From contig NZ_CP136136.1 of NCBI RefSeq assembly GCF_038024875.1, positions 806,001 through 870,000 on the forward strand: a stretch of DNA of 64,000 nt, given 5' to 3'. This document shows positions 52,469 to 62,196 of this stretch, in pieces (the first letter of the stretch is position 1; each line of letters starts with the position of its first letter). A program made the position numbers and the translations under genes. This DNA is from Gordonia rubripertincta (GTDB taxonomy: Bacteria > Actinomycetota > Actinomycetes > Mycobacteriales > Mycobacteriaceae). Under the pieces are notes generated by a model, which worked only from the letters and a program-made list of their open reading frames with translations, searched no databases and had not been told where the DNA came from.

Positions 52469-54388
52469 GTGCAGCGTCGAAACCACCCCCGTCGGATGGC
52501 GATTGCAGTCGCTGCGGCAATCGGCCTCGTCGGACCTCTGTGTTTCTCCGGAGCCGGTCCCACATCCGCGGCCCCGACCCCGTCGGTCTCCGGCGCGGTG
52601 GTCGCCGACGGTCCATCGCGGGCATGGGATGTGCGCGCGTGGATCACCGGCACGGACTCGTCGCCGGCGCGCAGTGCGGGTGTCGCACGGTCGGATAGGT
52701 CCGGTCGCTTCACGCTCCGCCCCACCGCGCAGCCCGGCGCGAACGAGGCTTTCCACGTGACAGCCACCCCCGTGGGACAACCGAACTCCTTCACCACCCT
52801 CGCCACGATCTCCCCGACCCTGCCCGCCCGCCTGACCGTGAACGAGCTGACTACCGTCGCAACGGGTTACGCGATGGCACGGTTCGTCGACGGCACTCGT
52901 ATCAGCGGGCGGGCACCGGGTGTGCGCAACGCGGCGTCGATGGCCGGCAACCTCGCCGACCCGACCAGTGGCCGGATCGGTTCCACCCTCGCCTCCGCAC
53001 CGAACGGCGCACAGACGTCGACCCAGGCTGCGTTCCTCTCGCTGTCCAATGCGCTCTCCGCCTGCACCTCGTCAGCCGAGGGGTGTGCCGCCCTGCGATC
53101 CGTGACGACGACACCGCTGAGCGGCCGGCCGTCGAACATGATCGAGGCGATGGCGAACATGGCGAAGAGCCCGGAGCACAACCCGGCCGGGCTGTTCGGC
53201 GTCGCACTGCGGAGACCCGCTCGCGCCGGGGCGCTTCCGCTTCCGCCCGCCGCGTGGACCCTGGCCCTCCGATTCGACGGCGGCGGTGGACTACTCGCCG
53301 GCCCCGGTAACTTCGTCATCGGCGAGGGCGGTGACATCTGGGTGAACGCGAATTACGAGTACAACGCCGATCCGCGAACTCCGGTGTGCGGCAGCAAGTA
53401 TCTCTTCCGGTTCGGACCGAATGGCAAGCTCGTCGGCGGACGCCCGATCACCGGTGGCGGTCTCAGCGGCGCCGGATACGGCATCACCCGGGACCACTCC
53501 GGCGACATCTGGGTGAGCAACTACGGCTTCGCCGCGCCGGAACCGGGGTGCCCCGCCGACCGCCAGCCGCCGCACAACTCGTTGTCGAAGTTCAGTGCGC
53601 AGGGCGAAGTCCTCTCTCCGGCTGCCGGGTTCACGCAGGGGTCGATCAGCTGGCCGCAGGGCATGACCACCGACCGCGCCGGATCGGTGTGGACCACCAA
53701 CTGCGCCACCGACTCGCTGACCGTCTTCCCCGACGGGGACCCGAGCCGCGCGCGCAACATCAAGGTCGGCGTGAAGCAACCCTTCCACCTCGTCGACAAC
53801 GGCCGGGCCCTCTTCGTCAGTGGCCTGCAGAGCAGTTCGATCGCGATGCTGGACCGCTCCGGCCGACCCCTGCGCTCCCCGATCACCGGACCCCACGTCG
53901 ACAATCCGCTGGGCCTGGCCACCGACGCCCGCGGCAACGTGTGGATCGCGAACTCCGGGGTCATCACCCTGCCGTGCCCCGACCGCCCCACCGGCACGGG
54001 ATCGTTCGGTTCCGTGTCCGCTCTCGGCCCGACGGGCATGACCCTCGTCGGACCGCTACGCGGGGGCGGCATCACCATCCCGTGGGGCATCACCACCGAC
54101 GGCGACGGCAACGTCTGGGTCGGCAACTTCGCCGGCAAGCGCGTCTCGAAGTTCTGCGGTGCGAACGCCGCCACCTGCCCGCCCGGCAAGCGCACCGGCG
54201 ACGCCATCTCCCCGGACGTGACCGGCTACTTCTTCGACGGGTTGGCGCGGAGCACCGGCATCATCGTCGACCCCGCGGGTAACGTCTGGACGACGAACAA
54301 CTGGAAAGAGGTCCCGCTCCAGACCAATCCGGGTGGACTCCACATCGTCGCCCTGGTCGGTGCCGCGGCCCCGGTACCGGTGCGCTGA
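52469..54388 (+). CDS. secreted beta-propeller (NHL/Vgb-like repeat) protein
   Basis: A 639-residue exported protein. The signal peptide (RRMAIAVAAAIGLVGPLCFSGAGPTSAAP) is followed by an Ig-like or carboxypeptidase-regulatory-like domain (SVSGAVVADGPSRAWDVRAWI), a helical middle, and from about residue 270 a six-bladed propeller. Its repeats contain GEGGDIWVNAN, DHSGDIWVSNYG, DRAGSVWTTN, DARGNVWIANSG, DGDGNVWVGNF and DPAGNVWTTNN. These are NHL/virginiamycin-B-lyase-type blades. Such proteins bind ligands or carbohydrates, or act as lyases; no active site is evident. GTG 52469 lies six bases after GAGGAGA; the upstream GTG at 52454 overlaps that site and is unlikely. Confidence 0.75.
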   Translation: MQRRNHPRRMAIAVAAAIGLVGPLCFSGAGPTSAAPTPSVSGAVVADGPSRAWDVRAWITGTDSSPARSAGVARSDRSGRFTLRPTAQPGANEAFHVTATPVGQPNSFTTLATISPTLPARLTVNELTTVATGYAMARFVDGTRISGRAPGVRNAASMAGNLADPTSGRIGSTLASAPNGAQTSTQAAFLSLSNALSACTSSAEGCAALRSVTTTPLSGRPSNMIEAMANMAKSPEHNPAGLFGVALRRPARAGALPLPPAAWTLALRFDGGGGLLAGPGNFVIGEGGDIWVNANYEYNADPRTPVCGSKYLFRFGPNGKLVGGRPITGGGLSGAGYGITRDHSGDIWVSNYGFAAPEPGCPADRQPPHNSLSKFSAQGEVLSPAAGFTQGSISWPQGMTTDRAGSVWTTNCATDSLTVFPDGDPSRARNIKVGVKQPFHLVDNGRALFVSGLQSSSIAMLDRSGRPLRSPITGPHVDNPLGLATDARGNVWIANSGVITLPCPDRPTGTGSFGSVSALGPTGMTLVGPLRGGGITIPWGITTDGDGNVWVGNFAGKRVSKFCGANAATCPPGKRTGDAISPDVTGYFFDGLARSTGIIVDPAGNVWTTNNWKEVPLQTNPGGLHIVALVGAAAPVPVR

Positions 54389-54578
54389 CCAGGCCCTCAT
54401 CGCCGAACAAGCACCTCGCGCCGGGCCGTCGGACAGACCGGCAACGCTGCTCTGTGTCCGATTTGTGGAACTTTGTCACAGAATTCACCCTCGTTCGCGT
54501 GACTAACGGAAGCGTGCAGGTCACGCTTGTCATCGCGCCGGAATCGGGGACCAGTGCAAAAGTGGTACTCAGTAACTA

Positions 54579-54595
54579 GTGTTAGTCACTAACAC
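54579..54595. promoter_or_regulatory. perfect 17-bp palindrome upstream of the MMPL gene
   Basis: GTGTTAGT-C-ACTAACAC has eight-base perfect arms and lies 84 bases ahead of the MMPL start, after a stretch rich in A and T. The TetR gene cotranscribed with the MMPL gene makes it the likely operator of an autoregulated efflux or export operon. Confidence 0.75.
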
Positions 54596-54678
54596 ATGTG
54601 GCGCGACCGTCGCATGTCGCTCCAACGGTCGGCGCCGGCGCCGGCCCTGCGCTCGAAAACCGAAAGGGTTCACACGCC

Positions 54679-56895
54679 ATGGCGTCGCTTCTGTTCAGGC
54701 TGGGGAGTTTCTCCTTCCGGCACAAATGGGCCGTGATCGCGGCCTGGCTGGCCGCAATGATCGCGGTCGTCTCGCTCGTCGGCGTCCTCCAGCCGAAGTT
54801 CGCCCAGGACTTCAGCCTCCCCGGAACCGACTCCGGCACCGCGACCGAGCAGGTCAAGGAATACTTCCCGCAGGTCATGAAGGAGCAGGAGCGGGCCTCC
54901 ACGAGCATCGTGGTGGCCGCGAACGACGGCCTGCAGAACCACACCGACCAGATCAACAAGCTGGCCGAGGATCTGCGCACCCTGCCCGATGTCATCGCGC
55001 CCGAAACGGTGGTGAACCCGGTCGTGGTCGCTGCCGTCGACCCGGCGATCGCCCCGTCGGTCCTCGGTGACAACGGTCGCGTCGGCCTCATCCAGGTCCG
55101 GCAGAACATCACGGTCATGGACCTGACGACCGAGAACAAGGAACAGCTCGTCAAGATCCTCGACGAGAACCGCGGCAACGGTCTACAGGTCGAGGCCACC
55201 GGCGCCCTGATGCAGGTGATGGAGCAGGGCGGCGCCGCCGAGCTGATCGGCTTCGCGATCGCCTTCGTGGTCATGATCGTCGCCTTCGGCGCCCTGATCG
55301 CCGCGTTCATCCCGCTGGTCACCGCCATCGTCGGCGTCGCGATCACCATCATGCTGCTCACGCTGTCGGCAGAGCTGCTGTCGATCAACCAGTCGGCGAC
55401 CGCCATCGTCACGATGCTCGGTATCGCGGTGTCCATCGACTACGCGCTGTTCATCGTGTCCCGGTTCCGGGCCGAATTGAACCGGGGTGGTGATGCGGCC
55501 GATGCCGCGGGCCGCGCGGTCGGTACGGCCGGATCCGCGGTCGTGTTCGCCGGCCTCACGGTCATCATCGCGGTCGTCGCCCTCGTGGTCATCGGCATCC
55601 CGATCATCACCCAGATGGGTGCCGGCGCCGCCGTCGCCGTCTTCATCGCCGTCTCTGCCGCTCTCACGCTCATCCCCGCCCTCCTCGGCGCGTTCGGCCG
55701 CTTCGCCTTCCGTCCGAAGATCCCGTGGATCAAGCACGCCGAGCAGACCGAGGACGGCGACACCCTGGGCGTCCGCCTGGGCCGCACCGTCGTCAAGGCA
55801 CCGATCCCGTTCATCGTCATCGGCCTCCTCGCTCTCGCCGCGGCGGCCATCCCGGCCACCAAGATGGAGCTGGGTCTGTCGCTGTCGACCGAGGATGAGG
55901 CGCCGGCACAGGCGTTGCTGGGCAAGGGATTCGGTGAGGGCATCAACGGCCCGCTGCTCGTCGTCCTACACGACGACGACGCTCCGATCGCACCCGTCGC
56001 CAACGAGGCCGTCAAGCACATCGCCGGCCTGAAGGACGTCGTCAACCCCGGCTCCCTCACCTGGATCGGCAACGAGGGCGGACAGAACGGCAACACCGCG
56101 CTCATCACCGTGACACCGAAGAGCGCACCCTCGTCCGAGGCCACGCACACGCTGATGGAGAACATCCGCGCGTACGCGCCGATTGTCGACAGGGAAGGTG
56201 CCGAACTTCATGTCGGTGGACAGACCGCGATCATGTCGGACCTCTCGAAGAAGCTCGACGACGCGCTGATCCCCTACCTGATCGTCGTCGTCGGACTCGC
56301 GTTCCTGATCATGATCGGCGTCTTCCGCTCCCTGTGGGTGCCGCTGATCGGCACGGTCGGCTTCATCTTCTCGGTACTCGCGACCTTCGGTATCACCGTC
56401 GCGATCTTCCAAGAGGGCTGGTTCGGCATCATCACGAACACCCAGCCGATCATCTCGTTCCTGCCGATCTTCCTGATCGGAGTGGTCTTCGGCCTGGCGA
56501 TGGACTACCAGGTGTTCCTGGTGACCCGAATGCGCGAGGAGTACATCCACGGCATGACCGCCAAGGAGGCCATCGTCGCGGGTTACCGTCACGGCGCTCG
56601 TGTGGTGACCTCCGCCGCGATCATCATGATCAGCGTCTTCGCCGCATTCATGCTGTCGCCGGAGACGACGGCCAAGATGATGGGCTTCGCCCTCGCCGGT
56701 GCAGTCCTGTTCGACGCCTTCGTGATCCGCATGCTGGTCGTCCCGGCCGTCATCGCCCTTCTCGGTGACCGCGCCTGGACCCTGCCGCGTTGGCTCGACA
56801 AGTTCGTCATCAACTTCGACATCGAGGGCGAAGCAGTCCGCCACCGCGGACTCCCGGACCCCGACGACGAGAAGACGCCGGTACCGGCGAGCTGA
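54679..56895 (+). CDS. MMPL-family RND transporter
   Basis: A 738-residue membrane exporter with the two-fold RND layout: one helix, a large extracytoplasmic loop, six helices, then the repeat. Proton-relay regions are visible as GIAVSIDYALFIVSRFRAEL and GVVFGLAMDYQVFLVTRMREEYIHG. Its size is that of the smaller, YdfJ-like MMPL proteins rather than the mycobacterial MmpL lipid exporters (about 950). ATG 54679 (MASLLFRLGSFSFRHKWAV) is the natural start. The gene is followed three bases later by tetR, and a perfect palindrome lies upstream. Substrate may be a lipid or a drug. Confidence 0.9.
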   Translation: MASLLFRLGSFSFRHKWAVIAAWLAAMIAVVSLVGVLQPKFAQDFSLPGTDSGTATEQVKEYFPQVMKEQERASTSIVVAANDGLQNHTDQINKLAEDLRTLPDVIAPETVVNPVVVAAVDPAIAPSVLGDNGRVGLIQVRQNITVMDLTTENKEQLVKILDENRGNGLQVEATGALMQVMEQGGAAELIGFAIAFVVMIVAFGALIAAFIPLVTAIVGVAITIMLLTLSAELLSINQSATAIVTMLGIAVSIDYALFIVSRFRAELNRGGDAADAAGRAVGTAGSAVVFAGLTVIIAVVALVVIGIPIITQMGAGAAVAVFIAVSAALTLIPALLGAFGRFAFRPKIPWIKHAEQTEDGDTLGVRLGRTVVKAPIPFIVIGLLALAAAAIPATKMELGLSLSTEDEAPAQALLGKGFGEGINGPLLVVLHDDDAPIAPVANEAVKHIAGLKDVVNPGSLTWIGNEGGQNGNTALITVTPKSAPSSEATHTLMENIRAYAPIVDREGAELHVGGQTAIMSDLSKKLDDALIPYLIVVVGLAFLIMIGVFRSLWVPLIGTVGFIFSVLATFGITVAIFQEGWFGIITNTQPIISFLPIFLIGVVFGLAMDYQVFLVTRMREEYIHGMTAKEAIVAGYRHGARVVTSAAIIMISVFAAFMLSPETTAKMMGFALAGAVLFDAFVIRMLVVPAVIALLGDRAWTLPRWLDKFVINFDIEGEAVRHRGLPDPDDEKTPVPAS

Positions 56896-56897
56896 CC

Positions 56898-57530
56898 GTG
56901 TCCACAGCACCACCCACCTACGCCCCGGGCGACCGCCCGGGGCGTCGGCCCGGGTTGCGCGAACAGCAGAAGATGCGCACCCGCAATGCCATTCGCGAGG
57001 CAGCCCTGCACCTCATCGCCGAACAGGGCTACGCGAAGACGACCGTCGAGCAGATCGCCGAGGCGGCCGGCGTCTCCCACACGACCTTCTTCCGCTACTT
57101 CCCCACCAAGGAGCAGGTGGTGGTCGGCGGAGAACACTTCGAGTCCGAGGCCCGCGCCATCGTCGCATCGATGCCACCCGGACTCGGCCACTTCGACCTC
57201 ATCCGGCGGCTGTTCACCGAACTCCACCGCCTCACCGCCGACGACCCGTGGGTCGGCAATCCACTCCGGATGCAGCTGATCCGGTCGGAGCCCCTGCTGC
57301 AGAACACCTTTCAGGCCGAGTCCGAACGGATGATGACCGGGATGCGGCAACTCATCGCCGACTACCTCGGCCGCGACGCCGACGACTTCGCCCTCTGCGT
57401 GTTTCTCGACGCCGTGGCCGGGGTGACCTTCCGGCTCGCGACCGAGGCCGAGGACAACCACCTCGAACCGCCGATCGAGACGACCCTGCGCGCCATCGAC
57501 CTTCTGGAGCAGGGCCTTCCGCTCGACTGA
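56898..57530 (+). CDS. TetR-family regulator of the MMPL operon
   Basis: A 210-residue repressor. QKMRTRNAIREAALHLIAEQGYAKTTVEQIAEAAGVSHTTFFRYFPTKEQVVVGGEHF is the DNA-binding domain, and the ligand domain extends over RRLFTELHRLTADDPWVGNPLRMQLIRSEPLLQN. GTG 56898 starts three bases after the MMPL stop, so it is co-transcribed and coupled. By the usual logic it binds the palindrome at 54579-54595 and senses a substrate or product of the transporter. An IS1182-type element lies directly downstream. Confidence 0.87.
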   Translation: MSTAPPTYAPGDRPGRRPGLREQQKMRTRNAIREAALHLIAEQGYAKTTVEQIAEAAGVSHTTFFRYFPTKEQVVVGGEHFESEARAIVASMPPGLGHFDLIRRLFTELHRLTADDPWVGNPLRMQLIRSEPLLQNTFQAESERMMTGMRQLIADYLGRDADDFALCVFLDAVAGVTFRLATEAEDNHLEPPIETTLRAIDLLEQGLPLD

Positions 57531-57608
57531 TCCCCCGTGCCGCTGAAATGCGCCCCTGGAATACACCCCCGGTAAGAACCCTCCTGAACGGCTCCGACGA
57601 CACCACGC

Positions 57609-59445
57609 GCTGTTGCGTAATTGGCTGGGTCCGGTCCGGCCTGTCGTGGGTGGTTGGCGGCGGGTTCCGGCGATGATGTGTTGGTGGCCAAGGGTTATCG
57701 TCCGGTGCAGCGTGATCAACAGTTTCTGATGCCGCCGAGTATGCGGGAATGGCTGGCGGCTGATGATCCGGTGTGGCTGGTCATCGATACGGTCGCCTCG
57801 TTGGATACCTCGGCGGTGCAGGCGGTGCGCAAGACCGGCGGAGCCGGTCGCGCCGCCTATCACCCAGATATGTTGTTGACCCTGTTGATCTGGGGTTGGG
57901 CACAAGGTCAACGGTCCTCGCGGCAGCTGGAACGGTTATGTCACCGCGACGTCGCCTACCGCATCATTTGCGCTGGTGACGTCCCTGATCACGTGACGAT
58001 CTCGCGGTTTCGCGCCGACTGCGCACCCGCGATCGAGAACTTGTTCGTTCAAGTGTTGATGCTGTGCTCGCGGGTCGGGATGGGCCAGTTGGGAGTCGTT
58101 GCCCTTGACGGCGTCAAGATCGCCTCCAATGCGTCACTGAGCGCCAATCGGACCGAGCAAGGATTGCGCGCAGCGTTGGCCGCCGAGGCTGCTCGTGCCG
58201 CGGCCGAACACGAAGCGGCCGATGTCGCCGAGGATGATGCCCATGGTGATGACCGCGGCGATCAGCTTCCCCGCGAGCTTCACGATCCAGGGTCGCGTCA
58301 CGCCCGGATCACTGAAGCGTTGGCTGACCTGGCTGCCCACAATGAGCAACTCAACGACGCCGAGTCGGCGGCCGCCCAGCGCAAGAATGACCGTGAACAG
58401 GCTGGTGAGAAGGCCCAGAAGGCCCGCGAGGAGACGGTACAGCGGGCGCGGGAACGACGGGCCTCTGGCGGGCCCGCCACGGGTAAGGGATCGTTGCCGG
58501 TCGAGATCGAGGTCGAGGTGTTGACCGAGTCGTTGGCGCGAGCGATCGCCGTTCACCAGGACAAGATCGACCGCTATCGGCCCGGGCAGCGGGGCCGTGA
58601 ACCCGGACCGGTCGAGACGAACTACTACGTGCTGCGCGCCCAACGAGCACTCCAGCGGGCCCTGGACCGTCAACAGCAGCGCCACGCCAAATCCGCGCCT
58701 GACTCAACTCCCACCCCGCCTGCCACCGCGACTGCGGCAACGACGTCACGGGCGCGACGGGCGCCACGGCGCAACATCACCGACCCGCAATCGCGGATGA
58801 TGCCGTTGCGTGGCGGTGGTTGGCTCCAAGGGTTCAACTGTCAGGCTGTGACCAGCGACGACGGGCTGATCATCGCCACCGGTGTGGGCAACAGTCCCGC
58901 CGATGCCCCCACCTTCACCACGATGCTCGACAAAGCCGTCACTGCCGCAACACTCATCGACACCCATCGACCCCACCCGCCGGCGACGACCGGCATCGGG
59001 GTGGTCTTGGCCGATGCCGGATACCTCTCCGAACACAACCTCACCACCCCCGGACCCGACCGGCTCATCGCGACCGGCAAAAGCCGGGCAGTTTCAGAAG
59101 CCGCGCAACACACTCCGACCCACGGACCACCGCCACCAGACGCCTCGCCGATCGAAGCGATGGCCCACCGGTTGGCCACACCAGAAGGGCATGCGCTTTA
59201 CCGTCAACGCGCCCACATCGCTGAAACCCCGTTCGGCCACGCCAAACACAACCTCGGATTCCGCCGCTTCACCAGCCGCGGACTCGATAGAGCCGCAGCG
59301 GAATTCAGCTTCCACGCCCTCGTCCACAACCTGTTCAAAGCCATCGGAAACCCCGCCCTGGCCCCCGCCCTCACCTGACACACCGCCCGGCCAGCCACCG
59401 GCCAACCCGACCCGAACCCGACCCCCACACCGATTACGCAACAGC
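57609..59445 (+). mobile_element. IS1182-family insertion sequence (about 1.84 kb)
   Basis: One transposase gene lies between inverted repeats GCTGTTGCGTAATTGG (57609-57624) and its near-complement CCGATTACGCAACAGC (59430-59445), with one mismatch. Adjacent bases show no obvious target duplication. On both sides lie the arms of another inverted repeat (57550-57564 and 59478-59492, 14 of 15 bp), so the element seems to have inserted into a pre-existing palindromic or terminator-like spacer downstream of tetR. Confidence 0.85.
57684..59378 (+). CDS. IS1182-family transposase
   Basis: A 564-residue DDE transposase of the IS1182 group. KGYRPVQRDQQFLMPPSMREWLAADDPVWLVIDTV is the standard opening. 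GWAQGQRSSRQLERLCHRDVAYRIICAGDVPDHVTISRFRA and LGVVALDGVKIASNASL (first Asp) follow, then GWLQGFNCQAVTSDDGLIIATGV (second Asp region) and a C-terminal Glu region in RAHIAETPFGHAKHNLGFRRF. A long charged insertion lies between residues 150 and 330. It appears intact. GTG 57684 is chosen; the frame opens earlier, at 57621, inside the terminal repeat. No clear ribosome site. Confidence 0.87.
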   Translation: MAKGYRPVQRDQQFLMPPSMREWLAADDPVWLVIDTVASLDTSAVQAVRKTGGAGRAAYHPDMLLTLLIWGWAQGQRSSRQLERLCHRDVAYRIICAGDVPDHVTISRFRADCAPAIENLFVQVLMLCSRVGMGQLGVVALDGVKIASNASLSANRTEQGLRAALAAEAARAAAEHEAADVAEDDAHGDDRGDQLPRELHDPGSRHARITEALADLAAHNEQLNDAESAAAQRKNDREQAGEKAQKAREETVQRARERRASGGPATGKGSLPVEIEVEVLTESLARAIAVHQDKIDRYRPGQRGREPGPVETNYYVLRAQRALQRALDRQQQRHAKSAPDSTPTPPATATAATTSRARRAPRRNITDPQSRMMPLRGGGWLQGFNCQAVTSDDGLIIATGVGNSPADAPTFTTMLDKAVTAATLIDTHRPHPPATTGIGVVLADAGYLSEHNLTTPGPDRLIATGKSRAVSEAAQHTPTHGPPPPDASPIEAMAHRLATPEGHALYRQRAHIAETPFGHAKHNLGFRRFTSRGLDRAAAEFSFHALVHNLFKAIGNPALAPALT

Positions 59446-59599
59446 CCGACCATGTCGCCGGTCCGGCTGTGGCGGGCGTATCCCAGGGGCGCTTCTCAGG
59501 GGCGCATTTTCGTGACGGCTTCCGATGCAGTTTCCGAAAGCCATACTGCACGGACATTACCCGCCCTACGATGAGCTGATCCTTGCAGGAGGGATCAGC

Positions 59600-60883
59600 A
59601 TGCGACTCACCCGACACCTCCAGATCCGGCGTTGGCCACGCGCTCTCGCGGTCTCCGCGCTGACGTTCGCCCTTGCGACGACGTCGTTGATCGCGGCCTC
59701 ACCGCCGACGGCCCGGGGTTTCGCCGAGGACATCTGTTACACGCCGGGTGCTCCGCCGCACAGCTGCGGCCCGCTGCCGGTCATCTGCCCGCCGAACAAT
59801 CCGAACGATCCGCTCTGCGGCGCACGCGCATTCCTCCGCTACGCATACACACTTCGTCAGCCACTCGGCGGACGCAGCCTGGTCCACACCGATTCGACCT
59901 ACATCATGGCGCGCAAGGTCGGGTTCTCCGTCCAGGACGCCTACTGGATCGCCGCCTACAGCGAGGCGACCGACCTGGGCACCTTCGTTCCCCGTGACAT
60001 GCGCGGGAATCCGGTTCCGAACGCGAAGACACTCACCACCAAGGACATCGGCGGACTCGTCCGCACCCACTTCGCCACCGGCGGTTTCCTGTTCCACTTC
60101 TTGCCGACGATGCGCGGTCCGCGCGCACCGCAGCCGAACGGCTTGCGCCCCAACGTGAACGACCCACGCCACGAGGTCATGCTGACCCACGTCCGCAAGT
60201 GGGCGATGGACGGTCCCGGCAGCGCCGCGCCCCTGTGCACCGGCGGTTTCACCAATCGCACCGCCGCCGGCGACTACGCCACCGGCGCAACCTGTTACGG
60301 CGGCAAGCAGCCCGTCCCGATCAACGGCCAGTACAGCCTCGTCGATCCGATCGACCTGCCGTTCCAGAACATGACCGGCCGTCAGGTCATCTCCGGCAGC
60401 GTGACCTCGGACCGCTTCGACTCCTATGTGGGAAAGCAGTCCGCCAACGCGCGCACCGGCATCTACATCCACGCACTCGGCGACCGGATCTCCCACCACG
60501 TCTGCACCGACGAGGGCCGCATCACGCCGCCGACGCCGCGACAACGCGCGTTCGACATCGACCTCCTCGTGCCGGGTTGCGACCAGGGCCCCCACGCGGT
60601 GCGCCACGAGTTCGAGACCGGCGTGCATTTCGACGAGCTGAAGCCGCAGGACCGCACCACCGCCGCGACCCTGTCGCTCGTCTACGACGAGCTGGTGAAC
60701 TTCGCCCGTCTCCGCGGCACCCTGGACCCGTCGGCCACCACTCCGGCTGCGAAGTCCGCGGTTGTCACCAACGGCCTGCTCCCCGCTCTCCAGCGGCGGA
60801 ATCCCGAAGCCCGGTTACGCGCAGTGACCTCCGCAGGTTGCCGTCTCGGCGTGCCGGCGTTCCCGGGTAACCCGGTCTGCTGA
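59600..60883 (+). CDS. secreted protein of unknown function
   Basis: A 427-residue exported protein with a signal peptide (RRWPRALAVSALTFALATTSLIAASPPTARG) and a mature part starting FAEDICYTPGAPPHSCGPLPVICPPNN. Eight or so Cys residues suggest disulfides. Recurrent His motifs (DSTYIMARKVGFSVQDAYWIAAYSEATDLG; TGIYIHALGDRISHHVC; RHEFETGVHFDEL) recall metal-binding zinc-phospholipase-like helical folds, but I cannot assign a family. GGAGGG six bases before ATG 59600 sets the start. A PAP2-type phosphatase gene follows 68 bases later, and both may form an operon dealing with exported phospho-compounds. Confidence 0.65.
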   Translation: MRLTRHLQIRRWPRALAVSALTFALATTSLIAASPPTARGFAEDICYTPGAPPHSCGPLPVICPPNNPNDPLCGARAFLRYAYTLRQPLGGRSLVHTDSTYIMARKVGFSVQDAYWIAAYSEATDLGTFVPRDMRGNPVPNAKTLTTKDIGGLVRTHFATGGFLFHFLPTMRGPRAPQPNGLRPNVNDPRHEVMLTHVRKWAMDGPGSAAPLCTGGFTNRTAAGDYATGATCYGGKQPVPINGQYSLVDPIDLPFQNMTGRQVISGSVTSDRFDSYVGKQSANARTGIYIHALGDRISHHVCTDEGRITPPTPRQRAFDIDLLVPGCDQGPHAVRHEFETGVHFDELKPQDRTTAATLSLVYDELVNFARLRGTLDPSATTPAAKSAVVTNGLLPALQRRNPEARLRAVTSAGCRLGVPAFPGNPVC

Positions 60884-60951
60884 AACTGGTCTGCTGAACT
60901 GCCGCCGACGTCCCAGCCGTTCGTCCGGCGAAGAACATCTAGGATCGTGGG

Positions 60952-62196
60952 GTGATCTCGGACAGCGACGCCCGACCCCGTACGACTTCCGCACGTCGCC
61001 CGCGGCGGGCCCTCTCGCGGTTGTCGGCGTCTGTCGTCGCCATGGCAGCCGCCGTCGTCGCGACCGCCGCTTTGGTCGCACCCACACAGGCCGCACCCGC
61101 GAAGCCCACGCCGACGCCGTTCCCGATCGGCGACCTCGCCCGGCTCTATCCGTCGGATGTCTCCTCGTTTCCCGGCGGCATCTACCTGCAGCCCATCGAG
61201 ACGTTCAGCGCGCTGCGCCGGGGCCACCCCGAGATCATGGCGCAGAACCTCGCCGAGGTCGTGGCGATCAACCAGGCCGCGGCGGCCGACCCCGCCCTGC
61301 AGCGGCGCGCACTCACCGACGCCCACGACGATCCGCTCGTCACGATGTCCGACGCGTTCGGGCAGAAACTAGGCCGCCACTTCCGGGACGCACTGGCCGC
61401 CGGCCGACTACCCAAGACCAAGGCGATCTTCAGCGACTACCTTGCACGCGGCGGCGGCATCGCCAACGCGACGCTCGTCGAGAAGCACGTCTTCGACAAC
61501 GACCGCCCGTTCGTCGTCGCCCCCAAACGAATCCGGAAGTACACACGCGCCGGTGAGAACGAATACGACGCGCTCGGAATGAACCCGTCCTTCCCGTCCG
61601 GACACGCGGGCATGTTCTTCTGGCGCGGAACCCTTCTCGCCCTGATGCTTCCCGAATTCGCCCCGCAGTTCCTCACGCGGGCTTCCGAAGGCGGTTACCA
61701 CCGCGTCGTGCTCGGCGTGCACTACCCGCTCGACGTGATCGGCGGCGCCATGGTCGGTCAGGCCGCGGCCGCCGACCGCTGGAACGACCCGGAATTCAAC
61801 CGCCTGCTCCGCGCCTCCGCCGCCGAGATCCGGCGTGAGCTCGAATGGCGTTGCGGCGCCCCGTTGTCCATCTGCATCGAGCAGGACACCCCGTATCTGG
61901 CCGACGACGAGGCGCAGCGCATCTACACCGGTCGCCTCACGTACGGCTTCAGCCGGATCGCATCACCCACCCATCGAATGGTGGTCCCGCAGCAGGCCGT
62001 CGACATGATCTCCCCCGCGTTCCCGTCGCTGACCGATGCGCAGCGCCGCCAAATCCTGGTCGCGACCGCGCATCCCGCCGGTTACCCGCTCGACGACCAG
62101 CGCCCGGGCCGCGCCTCCTGGCAGCGACTCGACCTCGTGCGGGCTTACACCGCCCAGGTGACCGTGGACGGAAACGGCGACGTCACCGTTCACTGA
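60952..62196 (+). CDS. secreted PAP2-superfamily (class A) acid phosphatase
   Basis: A 414-residue exported phosphatase. A signal-like stretch (RLSASVVAMAAAVVATAALVAPTQAAPA) precedes the enzyme. The three PAP2 motifs are KHVFDNDRP (KxxxxxxRP), PSFPSGHAG (PSGH with the catalytic-pocket His) and GGYHRVVLGVHYPLDVIGG (the xR-x5-H-x3-D motif with the phospho-His). It matches bacterial non-specific acid phosphatases and lipid-phosphatase relatives. A C-terminal region of about 150 residues containing CGAPLSIC follows the core. GTG 60952 is the start. Second gene after the secreted Cys-rich protein. Confidence 0.8.
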   Translation: MISDSDARPRTTSARRPRRALSRLSASVVAMAAAVVATAALVAPTQAAPAKPTPTPFPIGDLARLYPSDVSSFPGGIYLQPIETFSALRRGHPEIMAQNLAEVVAINQAAAADPALQRRALTDAHDDPLVTMSDAFGQKLGRHFRDALAAGRLPKTKAIFSDYLARGGGIANATLVEKHVFDNDRPFVVAPKRIRKYTRAGENEYDALGMNPSFPSGHAGMFFWRGTLLALMLPEFAPQFLTRASEGGYHRVVLGVHYPLDVIGGAMVGQAAAADRWNDPEFNRLLRASAAEIRRELEWRCGAPLSICIEQDTPYLADDEAQRIYTGRLTYGFSRIASPTHRMVVPQQAVDMISPAFPSLTDAQRRQILVATAHPAGYPLDDQRPGRASWQRLDLVRAYTAQVTVDGNGDVTVH

